This document shows, one piece after another, positions 17,110 to 26,751 of a DNA stretch of 64,000 nt. Source of the stretch: an uncultured Methanospirillum sp. (GTDB lineage: Archaea > Halobacteriota > Methanomicrobia > Methanomicrobiales > Methanospirillaceae); assembly GCF_963668475.1 (NCBI RefSeq), contig NZ_OY764544.1, positions 1,674,001-1,738,000 of the forward strand, written 5' to 3'. The notes beneath the pieces were generated by a model, which saw only the letters and a list, made by a program, of their open reading frames with translations, made no database searches and was not told the DNA's origin. Positions within the stretch are counted from its first letter, which is position 1. The number at the start of each line of letters is the position of its first letter. The position numbers were made by a program, and so were the translations under genes.

Positions 17110-19715
17110 GAATCACTCAATTTTGTATTCCTGCTAATGCCGGATAAAAAAATGCGGACATCTTCCAGATCGTCTATCATCTCATCAACAGAGTTATAAC
17201 GCTCATTTTTATCGACTGCAAGTGACCGGGCGATAATCTGATCAAAGCAACCTAGATCCTGACGAAATTGAGACGGAAGAACCAAAGACATGCGTTCAGG
17301 TCCTTGAATTTCATTTACAGAATTCGCAGGATCGTTTCTCCCATATGGACGTGATCCAGTTAAGAGCAGATACAGTACGGCACCTGCCTGATAGATATCT
17401 GTTTTTTTCCCTGGGTTTCCATACCGTTCAGGATATAACTGCTCAGGTGCAAGAATCCAGCATTTGGAGGAACATTCCTTGTTTGATAGAGTAACAGTAT
17501 TATCAAATCCACCAATCCTTACATGCAGATTCCGGTCAAGATAGATCGCAGATGGTTCAAGCAGATAGTGCCTAGCCCCTTGTTTGTGAATATACGATAA
17601 GCCCCGACATATCCCAAGTTCCACCAAAACCGCAGCCTTCATAGGGATAGGAGTAAAAAGGGAAGCAATAGAATATTTCCGTAAACCCTTTTGAATAGCC
17701 CCTTCAGGAGGATCGATTTCCAGAAAAGGGATCGGTTCAGACTCCCATCCAGTAAGACGGAGAATATGGGGGTGATGAAGAGAACGCCAGGTTTGAATTG
17801 CAAGGCGAAGAGAGGGAAGCGAAGCGAAGTTCTCATCAAGAATCTTCACCATCTGCATAGATCGATCAGCAACCCGTTCAACAAGGTACATCTTTCCCGT
17901 ATTATCAGCACCAATAAATGATATCGGAGTATAGAGAGAAGATAACACGTTAGGAAAGTCAGTCGTCTGCTGATTTTGAGAGTTTAAAGTATCAGCAGCC
18001 TCTTTTTTTAATTTTTGAACACCGGCATTTGGGTCTTCGATGGACGGATCTAGAGACCGTGCATGAAGAAAGGATTGCTCTGCTTCATCTGACTTTCCAA
18101 TATCAACCAAGACTTGTCCATGTTGTATCCAGAGATCAGCAGAACCAGAATCCCTTTTTAACAACTCGCGATAGTAAGCGATGGCTTCATCATACCGCTT
18201 CTGTGTCCTTAACAGAATTCCTTTATTGAAAGGTATCAGAATTTTCAGGTTTAAATTCTTTTCAGCGCCCCATTGAACAGATAGTGTCCGGTTAACTTCA
18301 GGTAATTCACCATCAGGACCTTCCATCCCAAGTTCTATCTCTTCCTCGGTCAGAGGAGGGATCTCAATATCACCGATCATTACTGGATAAGATGAAGAAT
18401 TTTTCATCCGTACCACTGCAATGATCCTATCCTTACCATATACAAAACGAGAGAAGAACCATTCTAGGGATGGGTCAATAGGTCGTACCTTGTATCGTAT
18501 TGTCACGTACTTGGTAAATTCACGCCCTGCACCATCAAGGAAGAGTAATTCCCGGGAATACTGATGATCGCCAGGATCACCAGTAGGAACACGAACTAAT
18601 ATGAACTTGCTTTCCCCATCGGAGATAGTTGTCCCTTCAATATTCACAGGACGACTCCCCCAATTTGTTGCTTTGATCCTTACTTCACCAGATGAATTCT
18701 CATCACATATCATCATAAGGGGATCAAAAACTAAATCGTCTTTTTTTATTCTATTTCTCCGGGTTTCAATCCTCACATCCCGGCAATTCTCACTCAAAGC
18801 AGAGGGACATACATACGCATTTTCCAAGCGATTTTTTGATTTTTTCACTTTTTTTGAGATTATAAGAGTTGCATACGCTCCAGTAAGTGTTAGACCTAAA
18901 AATACTCCTAACACTACAATGAAATTTGAAACTAATAGAGATTCCAAGGGATTAGTTTCTGAACTTGAAGGCATAAAAGCTGCAGATAGGCAAACTTTAC
19001 GGGCTGTGGGATCAACCGATAAAATAGTTACTTCATGAGGTTTTATAAAAGTTTGAAGAACTTGATCAAATTCTTCTCCAGAAAGATGAACCGCATGAGA
19101 ACCGGGCATAAGACCGCTAACCTGGATTGGGGTATCTCCATTTTCGGCTCCATCAATAGTAACATGCAGGGGTTGATCTCCAGTAACAATCTGTAGTGAA
19201 CCTGTGCTATCCTTATCAGTTCCAATTTCACCCTGGATGATCTCAATATGAATTATATGCGAATCTCCTATTGATACAGGGTTATCCTGTGACATTCTTG
19301 AAGGAGTAAAAGTAAGGACATAGTTACCCGGAGTGTCGCCGATTATACTAAAGACAAATTCATATGCCTTTCCTGGCATCACCTTATTGTTTTGAGGGAT
19401 TGATGCAAACATGGGGTCAACACGGACACCAGGACGATCAATTGAGCATGCCACACCAAATGTCTCAACCTTGTGTTCCCATGCAACCATTCCAGTATTA
19501 GAAAAAGTTATGGAGTGCTGTTTATGCCCGCCAATGCCGATCTGTTTCGGAAATGTGTCAGACACATATGTTCCACCATTAAATGATATTCCACCGATAT
19601 CAGGGGATTCGGAAGCCGATACAGGAGAAAAACTGCAGATAAAATATAACCCCACAACAAGAACGATAAAAATGCATAGAGATCCTGTCCTCTGAAATGG
19701 AAACGGGTGATTCAT
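17106..19715 (-). CDS. Transmembrane pseudokinase receptor C (FW-like, PEGA, TM, TPR, kinase fold)
   Basis: 869 residues: signal peptide (about 11-34), extracellular FW-like beta domain with NTGMVAWEHKVETFG (about 40-160), PEGA domain 170-236, membrane helix about 263-287, a cytoplasmic beta region, TPR pair 490-556 and a kinase fold 594-855. In the kinase part the ATP-contacting Lys is kept (MVKIL, K624) and so are APEQ and GKKTDIYQAG. The catalytic loop, however, reads GARHYLLEPSAIYL instead of HRDLKxxN, and the DFG motif is GGF. It should therefore be unable to phosphorylate by the usual mechanism. It overlaps the flanking genes by 4 bases on each side and is A+T-rich relative to its paralogues. 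Confidence 0.85.
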   Translation of the reverse strand: MNHPFPFQRTGSLCIFIVLVVGLYFICSFSPVSASESPDIGGISFNGGTYVSDTFPKQIGIGGHKQHSITFSNTGMVAWEHKVETFGVACSIDRPGVRVDPMFASIPQNNKVMPGKAYEFVFSIIGDTPGNYVLTFTPSRMSQDNPVSIGDSHIIHIEIIQGEIGTDKDSTGSLQIVTGDQPLHVTIDGAENGDTPIQVSGLMPGSHAVHLSGEEFDQVLQTFIKPHEVTILSVDPTARKVCLSAAFMPSSSETNPLESLLVSNFIVVLGVFLGLTLTGAYATLIISKKVKKSKNRLENAYVCPSALSENCRDVRIETRRNRIKKDDLVFDPLMMICDENSSGEVRIKATNWGSRPVNIEGTTISDGESKFILVRVPTGDPGDHQYSRELLFLDGAGREFTKYVTIRYKVRPIDPSLEWFFSRFVYGKDRIIAVVRMKNSSSYPVMIGDIEIPPLTEEEIELGMEGPDGELPEVNRTLSVQWGAEKNLNLKILIPFNKGILLRTQKRYDEAIAYYRELLKRDSGSADLWIQHGQVLVDIGKSDEAEQSFLHARSLDPSIEDPNAGVQKLKKEAADTLNSQNQQTTDFPNVLSSLYTPISFIGADNTGKMYLVERVADRSMQMVKILDENFASLPSLRLAIQTWRSLHHPHILRLTGWESEPIPFLEIDPPEGAIQKGLRKYSIASLFTPIPMKAAVLVELGICRGLSYIHKQGARHYLLEPSAIYLDRNLHVRIGGFDNTVTLSNKECSSKCWILAPEQLYPERYGNPGKKTDIYQAGAVLYLLLTGSRPYGRNDPANSVNEIQGPERMSLVLPSQFRQDLGCFDQIIARSLAVDKNERYNSVDEMIDDLEDVRIFLSGISRNTKLSDS

Positions 19716-22240
19716 GACATTCCCTCATTAGGATTTGATTTTTTATACCGGAAATCAACAATCTTATCAGAAAAATCAGAACGAAATTCCTCAATTGATC
19801 TATATCTATCTCTCTTATTTAATGAGAGCAATTTTTTAAGCAATGGATCATATTTCGCATAAAACGGGACGATAAGTCCTGCAGGAATAAATACGCCCTC
19901 TACAAAGCCTTCACCCTCTTGAGAGATACACCCGTCGGGAAAGGGGGAATTTCCGGTTAATAACCAGTACCAAATTACTCCAAACTGAAAAATGTCGGTG
20001 CGCTTCCCAGGGACCCCATATTTTTCAGGACAAATCTGTTCAGGCGATTTTACAATTCCTGCTGCTCTTTCATCAGCTCCAGTGATTCCTATTGATTCAC
20101 GAAGGAACCCAGATATCTTCGGGGTCATTGGCTCATCCAGAAGGATATGTCTGGGCGAGAGGTGATAATGCCGTACCCCTTTCTGATGGAGATATCCAAG
20201 ACCCTGCGCAATCTGCTCGATAAACACAATCATCGTCTCTTCAGGAACCGGGTGCTCAAGATCTGCCAGGGTCCTGCACAAACCTGTAGAGCAGGGAAGC
20301 CCTGAGGCGTATTCAAGTTCGAGAAAGAGGGTCGGATCATATTCTGCCCGATACATCCTGAGCACATTCGGGTGTTTCAACTGGTACAACACGGATATTT
20401 CTGTAAAAAGGGACGAGCCCGCAACCGTACCCTCATGTGCAATTTTCAGAGCACGCAGGTCACCGGTATCATTTCTGAGCACCAGAATGATCGAGGCAAA
20501 AGCATCATTTCCAAGTAATCTGATGGGAGTATACCGATCATACAGAATATCAGGAAATCCCTGAATCTTTGGCTTCTCTTCTGATCTCTTCTTCTCAGCT
20601 GCACGTTTTTCTTTAAGGGCAGCAATCTGCTTCAGAACCTCCTGTGCCTCCTGATTATCAGGATCCAGCGATACTGCCTCATTTAGCAGTGCCTCAGCCT
20701 CTTCCTCAAGACCCCAGCGGAGCAGAACCTCTGCCTGTTTGACGAGTGCATCAATCTGGGCAGGATTGTTCCTGAACATCTGGTGAAAGTACTCATATGC
20801 CTTCTCTGCAACACCCCGGGCAAGAAGAGCGACTCCCCGGTTGTAGGGAATCTGCATGTACCGGCAGATCTCCTGACCTTTCTCTGAGAGAAACTTGAGA
20901 GAGACCGTCACCTCGTACTCGTCGGTCACCGGCTCAGTTACCTCTACTGAGACAGGTGCAGATGTTCCCGGACCGATCAGGAGTCCTTCAACCGACAATG
21001 GATCATCTGTATGGTTCAGAGCAGAGAAGTGGGCGACGGCTGATCCGGGTCTGACATCAAGATGATCCAGCCTGACTGCAATTGAGGATTGAGAGTTCTC
21101 CTCTTTCCCTGACGCTGCAGCCATACCACCAAGCCCAACTTCAGTTTCTTCAGGGCGGTTTTTATCCAGCATATCGCGGGAGAATTTTCGAACATTCTTC
21201 ATCCCGCCGACCGCAACATCAACCACCTTCGGCCCTGCAGCCGAACCGGAACCGGGATCAGAACCTGGTGCTACCTGTTCCAGAAGGTGCTTCTGGTGAT
21301 GATACTCATCCAGCAGATCCTTCTCTTCAAGAGAGGAGGCACCATCAAGCGATCGCGGTGTTCCCTTTCTCTGAAGATTCTCCTTGTCTTCAGACTCTTT
21401 CTCCCTGCGAAGCCTGACGGTATGAACCATCAGAACAATGCACCCGATAACGAAGGCAGAAACTATGATGATCAACGGAATATTGGCCTCGATATACTCA
21501 AACAGGGTTCCATTGGAGACAACATCTATCTTCTTGAAGTTTATCGTCGGCTCCTGAGTCAGATTCCCTACAAAAACACGGGACATCGTGCTCTTTTCAA
21601 CCTGCACCTGGACCGTTCTCTCATTCCCTTCACCACGAACTATCACCTGGTACGAACCCGGCTTAAGATCAGGAATGATGCATGGTGTGGATCCCATCGG
21701 TTTACCACTGAGAAGGACGGTGAGATCCTGCTTTGCACTATCAACTGATATAGAACCGTTCAACGGAGAAGAGACACCATCGCTCGGAACGATGGTAATT
21801 TTCTTGACCCACACCTCAGTAACCCGCTGATCCCCCTGTGCAGTCCGGTATGCAACATAAAACGGGAGCGAGTACTCTCCGGGAAGACCAACTGGGACAA
21901 TCGAGACGGCAAAAGAGATCTCTTGTCCAGAGTGAACCTGGGAGTTCTCAGGGATATCAACATAGGATGGCATGCCAACCACCTCAGTCAGATTTCCACC
22001 ATACACCATCCCGACACGGTGACTCTTTCGCTCCCACGTCACCAGGCCGGTATTTTTGAATGTTACCAGTACAGGATATGAACGGCCTGGTATCAGCCGG
22101 TCAGGAATGGTGTCCTTGACATACGAAAGTCCGAACCCGACATTATATGCACTGGCATCCTCTTCCTGGGCGAGAACAGACGGAACCAGGATCAGAAGAC
22201 AGAATAGAAACGACAGAGCCAGGGCCGGAATCCGGGACAT
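19712..22240 (-). CDS. Transmembrane pseudokinase receptor B (FW-like, PEGA, TM, TPR, kinase fold)
   Basis: 842 residues: signal peptide 1-24, FW-like domain about 34-152 with NTGLVTWERKSHRVG, PEGA 160-225, membrane helix about 253-275, a charged linker, a beta domain about 385-465, TPR pair 468-540, a Lys/Glu-rich helix, and kinase fold about 566-830. K599 in LRALKI and the RTDIFQFG segment are kept. The catalytic loop is GVRHYHLSPRHILL and the DFG position is SGF, so both catalytic aspartates are missing. The nine bases from the upstream paralogue's style of arrangement to this gene are replaced by a 70-base gap, while the next gene overlaps it by 4 bases. Confidence 0.87.
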   Translation of the reverse strand: MSRIPALALSFLFCLLILVPSVLAQEEDASAYNVGFGLSYVKDTIPDRLIPGRSYPVLVTFKNTGLVTWERKSHRVGMVYGGNLTEVVGMPSYVDIPENSQVHSGQEISFAVSIVPVGLPGEYSLPFYVAYRTAQGDQRVTEVWVKKITIVPSDGVSSPLNGSISVDSAKQDLTVLLSGKPMGSTPCIIPDLKPGSYQVIVRGEGNERTVQVQVEKSTMSRVFVGNLTQEPTINFKKIDVVSNGTLFEYIEANIPLIIIVSAFVIGCIVLMVHTVRLRREKESEDKENLQRKGTPRSLDGASSLEEKDLLDEYHHQKHLLEQVAPGSDPGSGSAAGPKVVDVAVGGMKNVRKFSRDMLDKNRPEETEVGLGGMAAASGKEENSQSSIAVRLDHLDVRPGSAVAHFSALNHTDDPLSVEGLLIGPGTSAPVSVEVTEPVTDEYEVTVSLKFLSEKGQEICRYMQIPYNRGVALLARGVAEKAYEYFHQMFRNNPAQIDALVKQAEVLLRWGLEEEAEALLNEAVSLDPDNQEAQEVLKQIAALKEKRAAEKKRSEEKPKIQGFPDILYDRYTPIRLLGNDAFASIILVLRNDTGDLRALKIAHEGTVAGSSLFTEISVLYQLKHPNVLRMYRAEYDPTLFLELEYASGLPCSTGLCRTLADLEHPVPEETMIVFIEQIAQGLGYLHQKGVRHYHLSPRHILLDEPMTPKISGFLRESIGITGADERAAGIVKSPEQICPEKYGVPGKRTDIFQFGVIWYWLLTGNSPFPDGCISQEGEGFVEGVFIPAGLIVPFYAKYDPLLKKLLSLNKRDRYRSIEEFRSDFSDKIVDFRYKKSNPNEGMS

Positions 22241-22310
22241 AGTATCCTAATCAATCAGATCCACATAAACAGATATCTACGTATCGGTTTGTCAAAAGAG
22301 AAGAACCGGT

Positions 22311-24329
22311 TCAGGCAGCAGGTACAGCATCGAGATCTGCCAGAAATTCTTCAACATACGCATATCTTTTCTTTTTATCAGCCGCCAGCATCCGGGAGAG
22401 GATCTGATCATACCGTGAAAGTTCGGATTTGAACTCTGAGGGAAGAATCAGCCGGTTTTCACTCTTGTCGTGCCATTCAACAGAGGCACGATCAGCAGCC
22501 TGCCGGGAATACGGGAGAGACCCGGTGAGCAGTTCGTAAAAGATCACCCCGAGTTGGTAGATATCTGTCTTTCTCCCCGGATTCCCAAAGACGGCTTCAT
22601 TCTTCTGCTCTGGAGCCAGGTACGCAGCTGTCGCTTCACGGGTATCAGACTCCGGCACCGAGAAACCGAGTTCATTCTTCCCCCTGGCATACCCGGCTAT
22701 TTTTGCCTGCATCTTTGGCGTAAGCAGGATGTCACCGGTCTGCAGGTGGTAGTGTCTGATTCCAAGGCTGTGAGTATACTTGAGCCCGGTTGCCACATCT
22801 CGTATCAGTGAAACGGCATATTTTTCACGGAGAGGTTTCGGGAGTGCAGAGAGAGAGGTCAGGGCTCCCCCTTTGTACCTGATGCCGTCAAGGAACTCCA
22901 GATCAAGGAAGGTCAGTTCATCTTCGAACTCGGCCTTGTACAATTTAACCACATTCGGATGTCTGAGGTTTCCCCATACCGACGCCTCTTTCCGCAGGAT
23001 CTCACTACCGGCATACTTCAGGTGAGAGACCTTCAGAGCACGGATACTCCCGTTATCTTTTTTCCGTACCTTGAAGACGCGAGCATAGGCATCATCACCT
23101 GCCACCCCGAGAGGTTCGTACCGATCTTTCAGACCGTCAGGAAACCCGAACGGATTATCGATATCACGAGCCTGTTGATCAACATCAGCAACCTTCAGCT
23201 CTTCAGTCTCTTCTCCCTTCAAGTCACCCTTCTTCTTCTGTTCATCACCGTACCCGGGTTTCTTGTCCTTGAGTTCACGGGAGCGTGAAGAGGTCTGTCC
23301 GGCAGTTCTTGTAGCAGAACTATCTCCCCGCTTTGAGCCATGCTCATCTGCACCCGTGCCTGATCCATCAGAACCTTTAGCAGATCCTTTCTCCCCTGTC
23401 TTACGGGACCCACCCTTCCCTTCGAAACTAACCGGAACAATGGTTATCGGTCTGACCAGGAGCCGTACCGGATGGTTTTCAGGAAACCGTTTGGTATCCA
23501 TCATCAGCATCTGAAGACCAAAGAAGAGGATCGCGATGGTCAGGATGAGAAGGGGAAGGTTTGCCTTTAGAAATCCCAGCAGGGTATACCGTTCGTCCTT
23601 CTCAATGGAGATATCAGTCTTGTTTGAACTGGTGAGATCAATCCTGAGCCTGCTGACTGAACCGGGCTCAACCGTAACCTGGACAACCTTTGTTTTGTAC
23701 TCAGGTGATGCAACGCTCAGGTCATATGTCGCAGGCATCAGATCAGGGATCGTGAGTGGTGTTTTTCCCCTTACATCACCACCGATGAGAACCTGTGAGT
23801 CGGTCGGGATCGACGAGACGATGATGGAACCTACAGATCCCGAGGAAATTCCATCCTGCGAGATGACTTTTACAGTCTTCGAGAAGGTTTCAGGGAAGGT
23901 GTTGTAACTCTCTCCCTTCAGTGTCGCCATTGAGAAGCTGATGGTGTAGTCACCGGGTTTATCAGGAGGAGTCAGAGTCAGGGGGAAGGTTATCTCACCG
24001 CCTGGCTTTGTCTCGGTATCCTTTCCCAACCGTGAGAATACCGGATCAACCTGTATTGATGACTGAAGGCCCTGGTATAAGAGACCGAACTTCTCTACTC
24101 CCCAGTCCCAGGAGACCATGCCGGTATTCCTGAAGGTGATCGTGACTGGATAGGACTTTCCCGCTTCGATCATATCAGGGATCGAATCATTGGTGTGCTC
24201 TCCCTTGTAATAGGAGACATCTATCGAACCAATGGAGGTATCTGCCAGGGTCGGAACCATCATACCAAGTACGAAGACCAGAACTGAAACACAGAACATT
24301 GATCCACTCCAGGTATATCCGGCGTTCAT
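22311..24329 (-). CDS. Transmembrane pseudokinase receptor A (FW-like, PEGA, TM, kinase fold)
   Basis: 672 residues from the Met at 24329, chosen because the signal peptide follows it. An in-frame Met at 24407 exists. Numbered from that longer form: FW-like domain about 62-182 with NTGMVSWDWGVEKFG, PEGA 193-255, membrane helix about 282-302, a Gly/Lys/Ser-rich linker 330-410 in place of the TPRs of its paralogues, and kinase fold 428-690. K459 (RALKV), the HPNVVKLY segment, APEQ and RKTDIYQLG are kept. The catalytic loop reads GIRHYHLQTGDILL and DFG is AGY. It is the first gene of the operon. Confidence 0.85.
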   Translation of the reverse strand: MNAGYTWSGSMFCVSVLVFVLGMMVPTLADTSIGSIDVSYYKGEHTNDSIPDMIEAGKSYPVTITFRNTGMVSWDWGVEKFGLLYQGLQSSIQVDPVFSRLGKDTETKPGGEITFPLTLTPPDKPGDYTISFSMATLKGESYNTFPETFSKTVKVISQDGISSGSVGSIIVSSIPTDSQVLIGGDVRGKTPLTIPDLMPATYDLSVASPEYKTKVVQVTVEPGSVSRLRIDLTSSNKTDISIEKDERYTLLGFLKANLPLLILTIAILFFGLQMLMMDTKRFPENHPVRLLVRPITIVPVSFEGKGGSRKTGEKGSAKGSDGSGTGADEHGSKRGDSSATRTAGQTSSRSRELKDKKPGYGDEQKKKGDLKGEETEELKVADVDQQARDIDNPFGFPDGLKDRYEPLGVAGDDAYARVFKVRKKDNGSIRALKVSHLKYAGSEILRKEASVWGNLRHPNVVKLYKAEFEDELTFLDLEFLDGIRYKGGALTSLSALPKPLREKYAVSLIRDVATGLKYTHSLGIRHYHLQTGDILLTPKMQAKIAGYARGKNELGFSVPESDTREATAAYLAPEQKNEAVFGNPGRKTDIYQLGVIFYELLTGSLPYSRQAADRASVEWHDKSENRLILPSEFKSELSRYDQILSRMLAADKKKRYAYVEEFLADLDAVPAA

Positions 24330-24478
24330 ATCGTTAGATATTGTTCGTCTTTCAGACAGAAGAATGTCAGGCCTAAAAATCTCATCTGAGCGGACTGGAG
24401 AGAACAATCATCACACAGCATGGATAACCATCTTATCAGGAGAAGACAAAACGTCTCATTGCGACACAGGAATGAGTT

Positions 24479-25579
24479 ATGCTGAAACAACAGCCATTAC
24501 CGCGTACCCCTGACTTTTTCGGGAGACTTTCCGGGGAACAACGTGCAGGGATCATCCTTGCTACTGTAATACTTCTGCTCACCGCGTTCCTATTCTGGAG
24601 ATTAGCCTATGCAACTGTGATAGCAATCTCACTCGCAGTAGTTCTCATGCCTGCCCAGAAATACCTGGAGAGATTTATTGGAAGAGGGTATGCAGCAATA
24701 TCTGTCTGTCTGCTTTCAATCACAGGGATCCTGGGGTTCCTGCTCCTTCTCGCCAACTCAGTCATCATTACCAGGTTTTATATCTTTGAGGTGGCACAGA
24801 CCATTGCAGCCGCGATCAGAAATTTTCAGCCAGGGTCCCAGTCATTCACCGGATACCTGCTGACAACACTCGGAGGAACATACCTCCATCAGGACTCGGC
24901 AAAGATAGTCGAAGACTCGGCACCGGCGATTATTCAGAGTCTGAGTTCTATCGCTCAAGGTCTCCCAGGCCTGATGGTTGAGCTGTTTATCGTCATACTT
25001 ATACTCTTTCTGCTTCTACGCAACGGTGAGACACTCTCATCCCAGTTCTTCTCGATAATCCCGTCGCAGATGAACCGGTACATCACAATACTCTGCAGGG
25101 TTGTCACCGATACCATGTACGGCGTCTACGTGGTCAATATCAGCGTCGCAGTCCTGACCTTCTTTCTCACTCTCCCCTTCTTCTGGATCCTGGGATATGG
25201 TCAGATTGTGTTCTGGGCATTCCTATGTGCAGCATCACACCTCTTCCCGTTCTTTGGTCCGCAACTGATCACCCTCATTCTCGCTGTATATGCCATAGCA
25301 CAGGGAGATACACGTGGACTTCTCCTTGTTGCTGCGGTCGGATACCCCCTCATATCAGGCCTGCAGGACTTCTGGATCAGGCCCCGTCTTCTTGCCAGGA
25401 GGATTTCCATTCATCCGGTACTGATGATGATCGGTATCTTCGGAGGAATGCTTATTCTGGGGCCGATTGGTCTTATCATCGGACCGCTGATCATCGCTCT
25501 GGCAGACGCAGGATATGATATCCTGACAGAGATACTTGCAGAAGAGCAGGCAGAAGAGGCCGAAGATGTTTCGGTTTAA
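24479..25579 (+). CDS. AI-2E/PerM family membrane transporter
   Basis: 366 residues with about eight membrane helices in the AI-2E exporter (former DUF20) pattern: two N-terminal helices, a central soluble segment near 100-160, then paired helices including PFFWILGYGQIVFWAFL and the C-terminal MMIGIFGGMLILGPIGLIIGP motif typical of the family. Substrates vary in this family (autoinducer 2, Na+/H+ exchange, others). It is divergent from the receptor operon with an intergenic region of about 150 bases, so both may share control elements. Confidence 0.85.
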   Translation: MLKQQPLPRTPDFFGRLSGEQRAGIILATVILLLTAFLFWRLAYATVIAISLAVVLMPAQKYLERFIGRGYAAISVCLLSITGILGFLLLLANSVIITRFYIFEVAQTIAAAIRNFQPGSQSFTGYLLTTLGGTYLHQDSAKIVEDSAPAIIQSLSSIAQGLPGLMVELFIVILILFLLLRNGETLSSQFFSIIPSQMNRYITILCRVVTDTMYGVYVVNISVAVLTFFLTLPFFWILGYGQIVFWAFLCAASHLFPFFGPQLITLILAVYAIAQGDTRGLLLVAAVGYPLISGLQDFWIRPRLLARRISIHPVLMMIGIFGGMLILGPIGLIIGPLIIALADAGYDILTEILAEEQAEEAEDVSV

Positions 25580-25584
25580 AAAAG

Positions 25585-25599
25585 GGTTCTGAAAGAACC
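25585..25599. terminator. Hairpin between convergent AI-2E and cmk genes
   Basis: GGTTCT-GAA-AGAACC is a perfect 6-bp stem exactly between the converging stop codons, preceded by an A-run on the plus strand (a T-run for the minus-strand transcript). It probably ends transcription from one or both sides. Confidence 0.55.
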
Positions 25600-26135
25600 T
25601 ACTCGTTTTCCAGCCTGGCCTGCAGGGCAGAAGAGACGATCCTTCCAAGCTGCTCTACAGTCCAGAGTTCGGTATCAAGAACCAGATGATACGGGGCAAG
25701 TGATGCGTAATCAATATTGTAGTACTGTTTGTACCGGAGAGCTTCACTTGCCTCCCGGTCTGCAGTTGCCTGCATGGCATGATCAAAGTCAGCAAACTGA
25801 TCCCTATCAAGAATACGTCTTACCCGGCACTCAAGTGATGCCTTCAGCCAGATCCTGAGATCTGCTTCAGGAAGCATCCACCCGGAGAGGCGTCCCTCGA
25901 TAAGGATCTGATCCTGCGAGAGCGCTATCTCACGCTGCCGTTCATCGATCAGTTTATCAACCGAGGGATCGCTCTCACAAAATCCACCAAACTCGGCAAG
26001 AGTCATTCCCTTCTCCTTTGCCATCTGCCGGAAGACCTCGCCTGCTGATATGACATCAAACCGGTGCTCACTTGCCAGATGATAGGTAAGGGAGGTGGTA
26101 CCGCTCCCAGGAAGGCCACTTATGGTGACCCGCAT
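25599..26135 (-). CDS. cmk: Cytidylate kinase (archaeal type)
   Basis: 178 residues. P-loop GLPGSGTT at 7-14, ISAGEVFRQMA and the substrate-binding ILIEGRLSGW segment identify the short archaeal CMP kinase, which phosphorylates CMP/dCMP with ATP. It is the last gene of the ribosomal super-operon, 3 bases after the DUF106 gene. In many euryarchaea rpl34e lies between the two, but here there is no room for it. Confidence 0.9.
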   Translation of the reverse strand: MRVTISGLPGSGTTSLTYHLASEHRFDVISAGEVFRQMAKEKGMTLAEFGGFCESDPSVDKLIDERQREIALSQDQILIEGRLSGWMLPEADLRIWLKASLECRVRRILDRDQFADFDHAMQATADREASEALRYKQYYNIDYASLAPYHLVLDTELWTVEQLGRIVSSALQARLENE

Positions 26136-26138
26136 TGA

Positions 26139-26744
26139 TCAGATTCCCCCGATATCAAGGGCTTTTCTGATCACCTGGGAGAGCGATATCGAGCAGAGCA
26201 TATACCAGATCATCCATGCAGGAACCGGACCAAGTATTGCAGCGGTCAGATGAACTGAACCACAGAATGGCATACTGATCAGTGCATCATAATTATTCAG
26301 CCTGAAGTAAAGCCAGAAGAAGATAGGAAGCGTGATGACCATGATGTATCCCATCGGCTTGAACTGAGCCTGACTCATCTCAAGCTGATCCTTCATCATG
26401 GTGTCACGTTTAGCTTCTATCTTCTTGACCCGTTTTTCATCCTTTGAGAGCATCGCTTCCCGATACTCTTTCTGGAAATCTTTCATCTTATTCTGCGTCT
26501 CTTTCATCTTCCGGTAGTCTATAGTATACTTCTGGATGATAGAAGAGTAGAAACCGGTCATCGCAGAGAGAAGAAGAATAACGATGTAAAAAGGAATCTG
26601 GAGCGTATCAACAAGAGGGCCGAGTGCAACATTCAGTGATGTACCGATGCCTACCCTGACTACCTCAATACTTGCAAGCATGATCAGGCCCATCGCAAGG
26701 ATGAGCGGCATCATACTCATGTTTCCTGAATTGGATGAACCCAT
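26139..26744 (-). CDS. DUF106 membrane insertase (EMC3/YidC-like)
   Basis: 201 residues with three membrane regions (about 10-27, 48-66 and a C-terminal pair) and a long charged cytoplasmic helical hairpin rich in Lys/Glu (about 70-130). This is the plan of the archaeal DUF106 proteins, relatives of YidC, Get1, TMCO1 and EMC3 that help insert membrane proteins. Its place directly after secY and adkA in the ribosomal operon is conserved in euryarchaea and fits co-translational membrane insertion. Confidence 0.88.
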   Translation of the reverse strand: MGSSNSGNMSMMPLILAMGLIMLASIEVVRVGIGTSLNVALGPLVDTLQIPFYIVILLLSAMTGFYSSIIQKYTIDYRKMKETQNKMKDFQKEYREAMLSKDEKRVKKIEAKRDTMMKDQLEMSQAQFKPMGYIMVITLPIFFWLYFRLNNYDALISMPFCGSVHLTAAILGPVPAWMIWYMLCSISLSQVIRKALDIGGI

Positions 26745-26751
26745 AAAAAAG

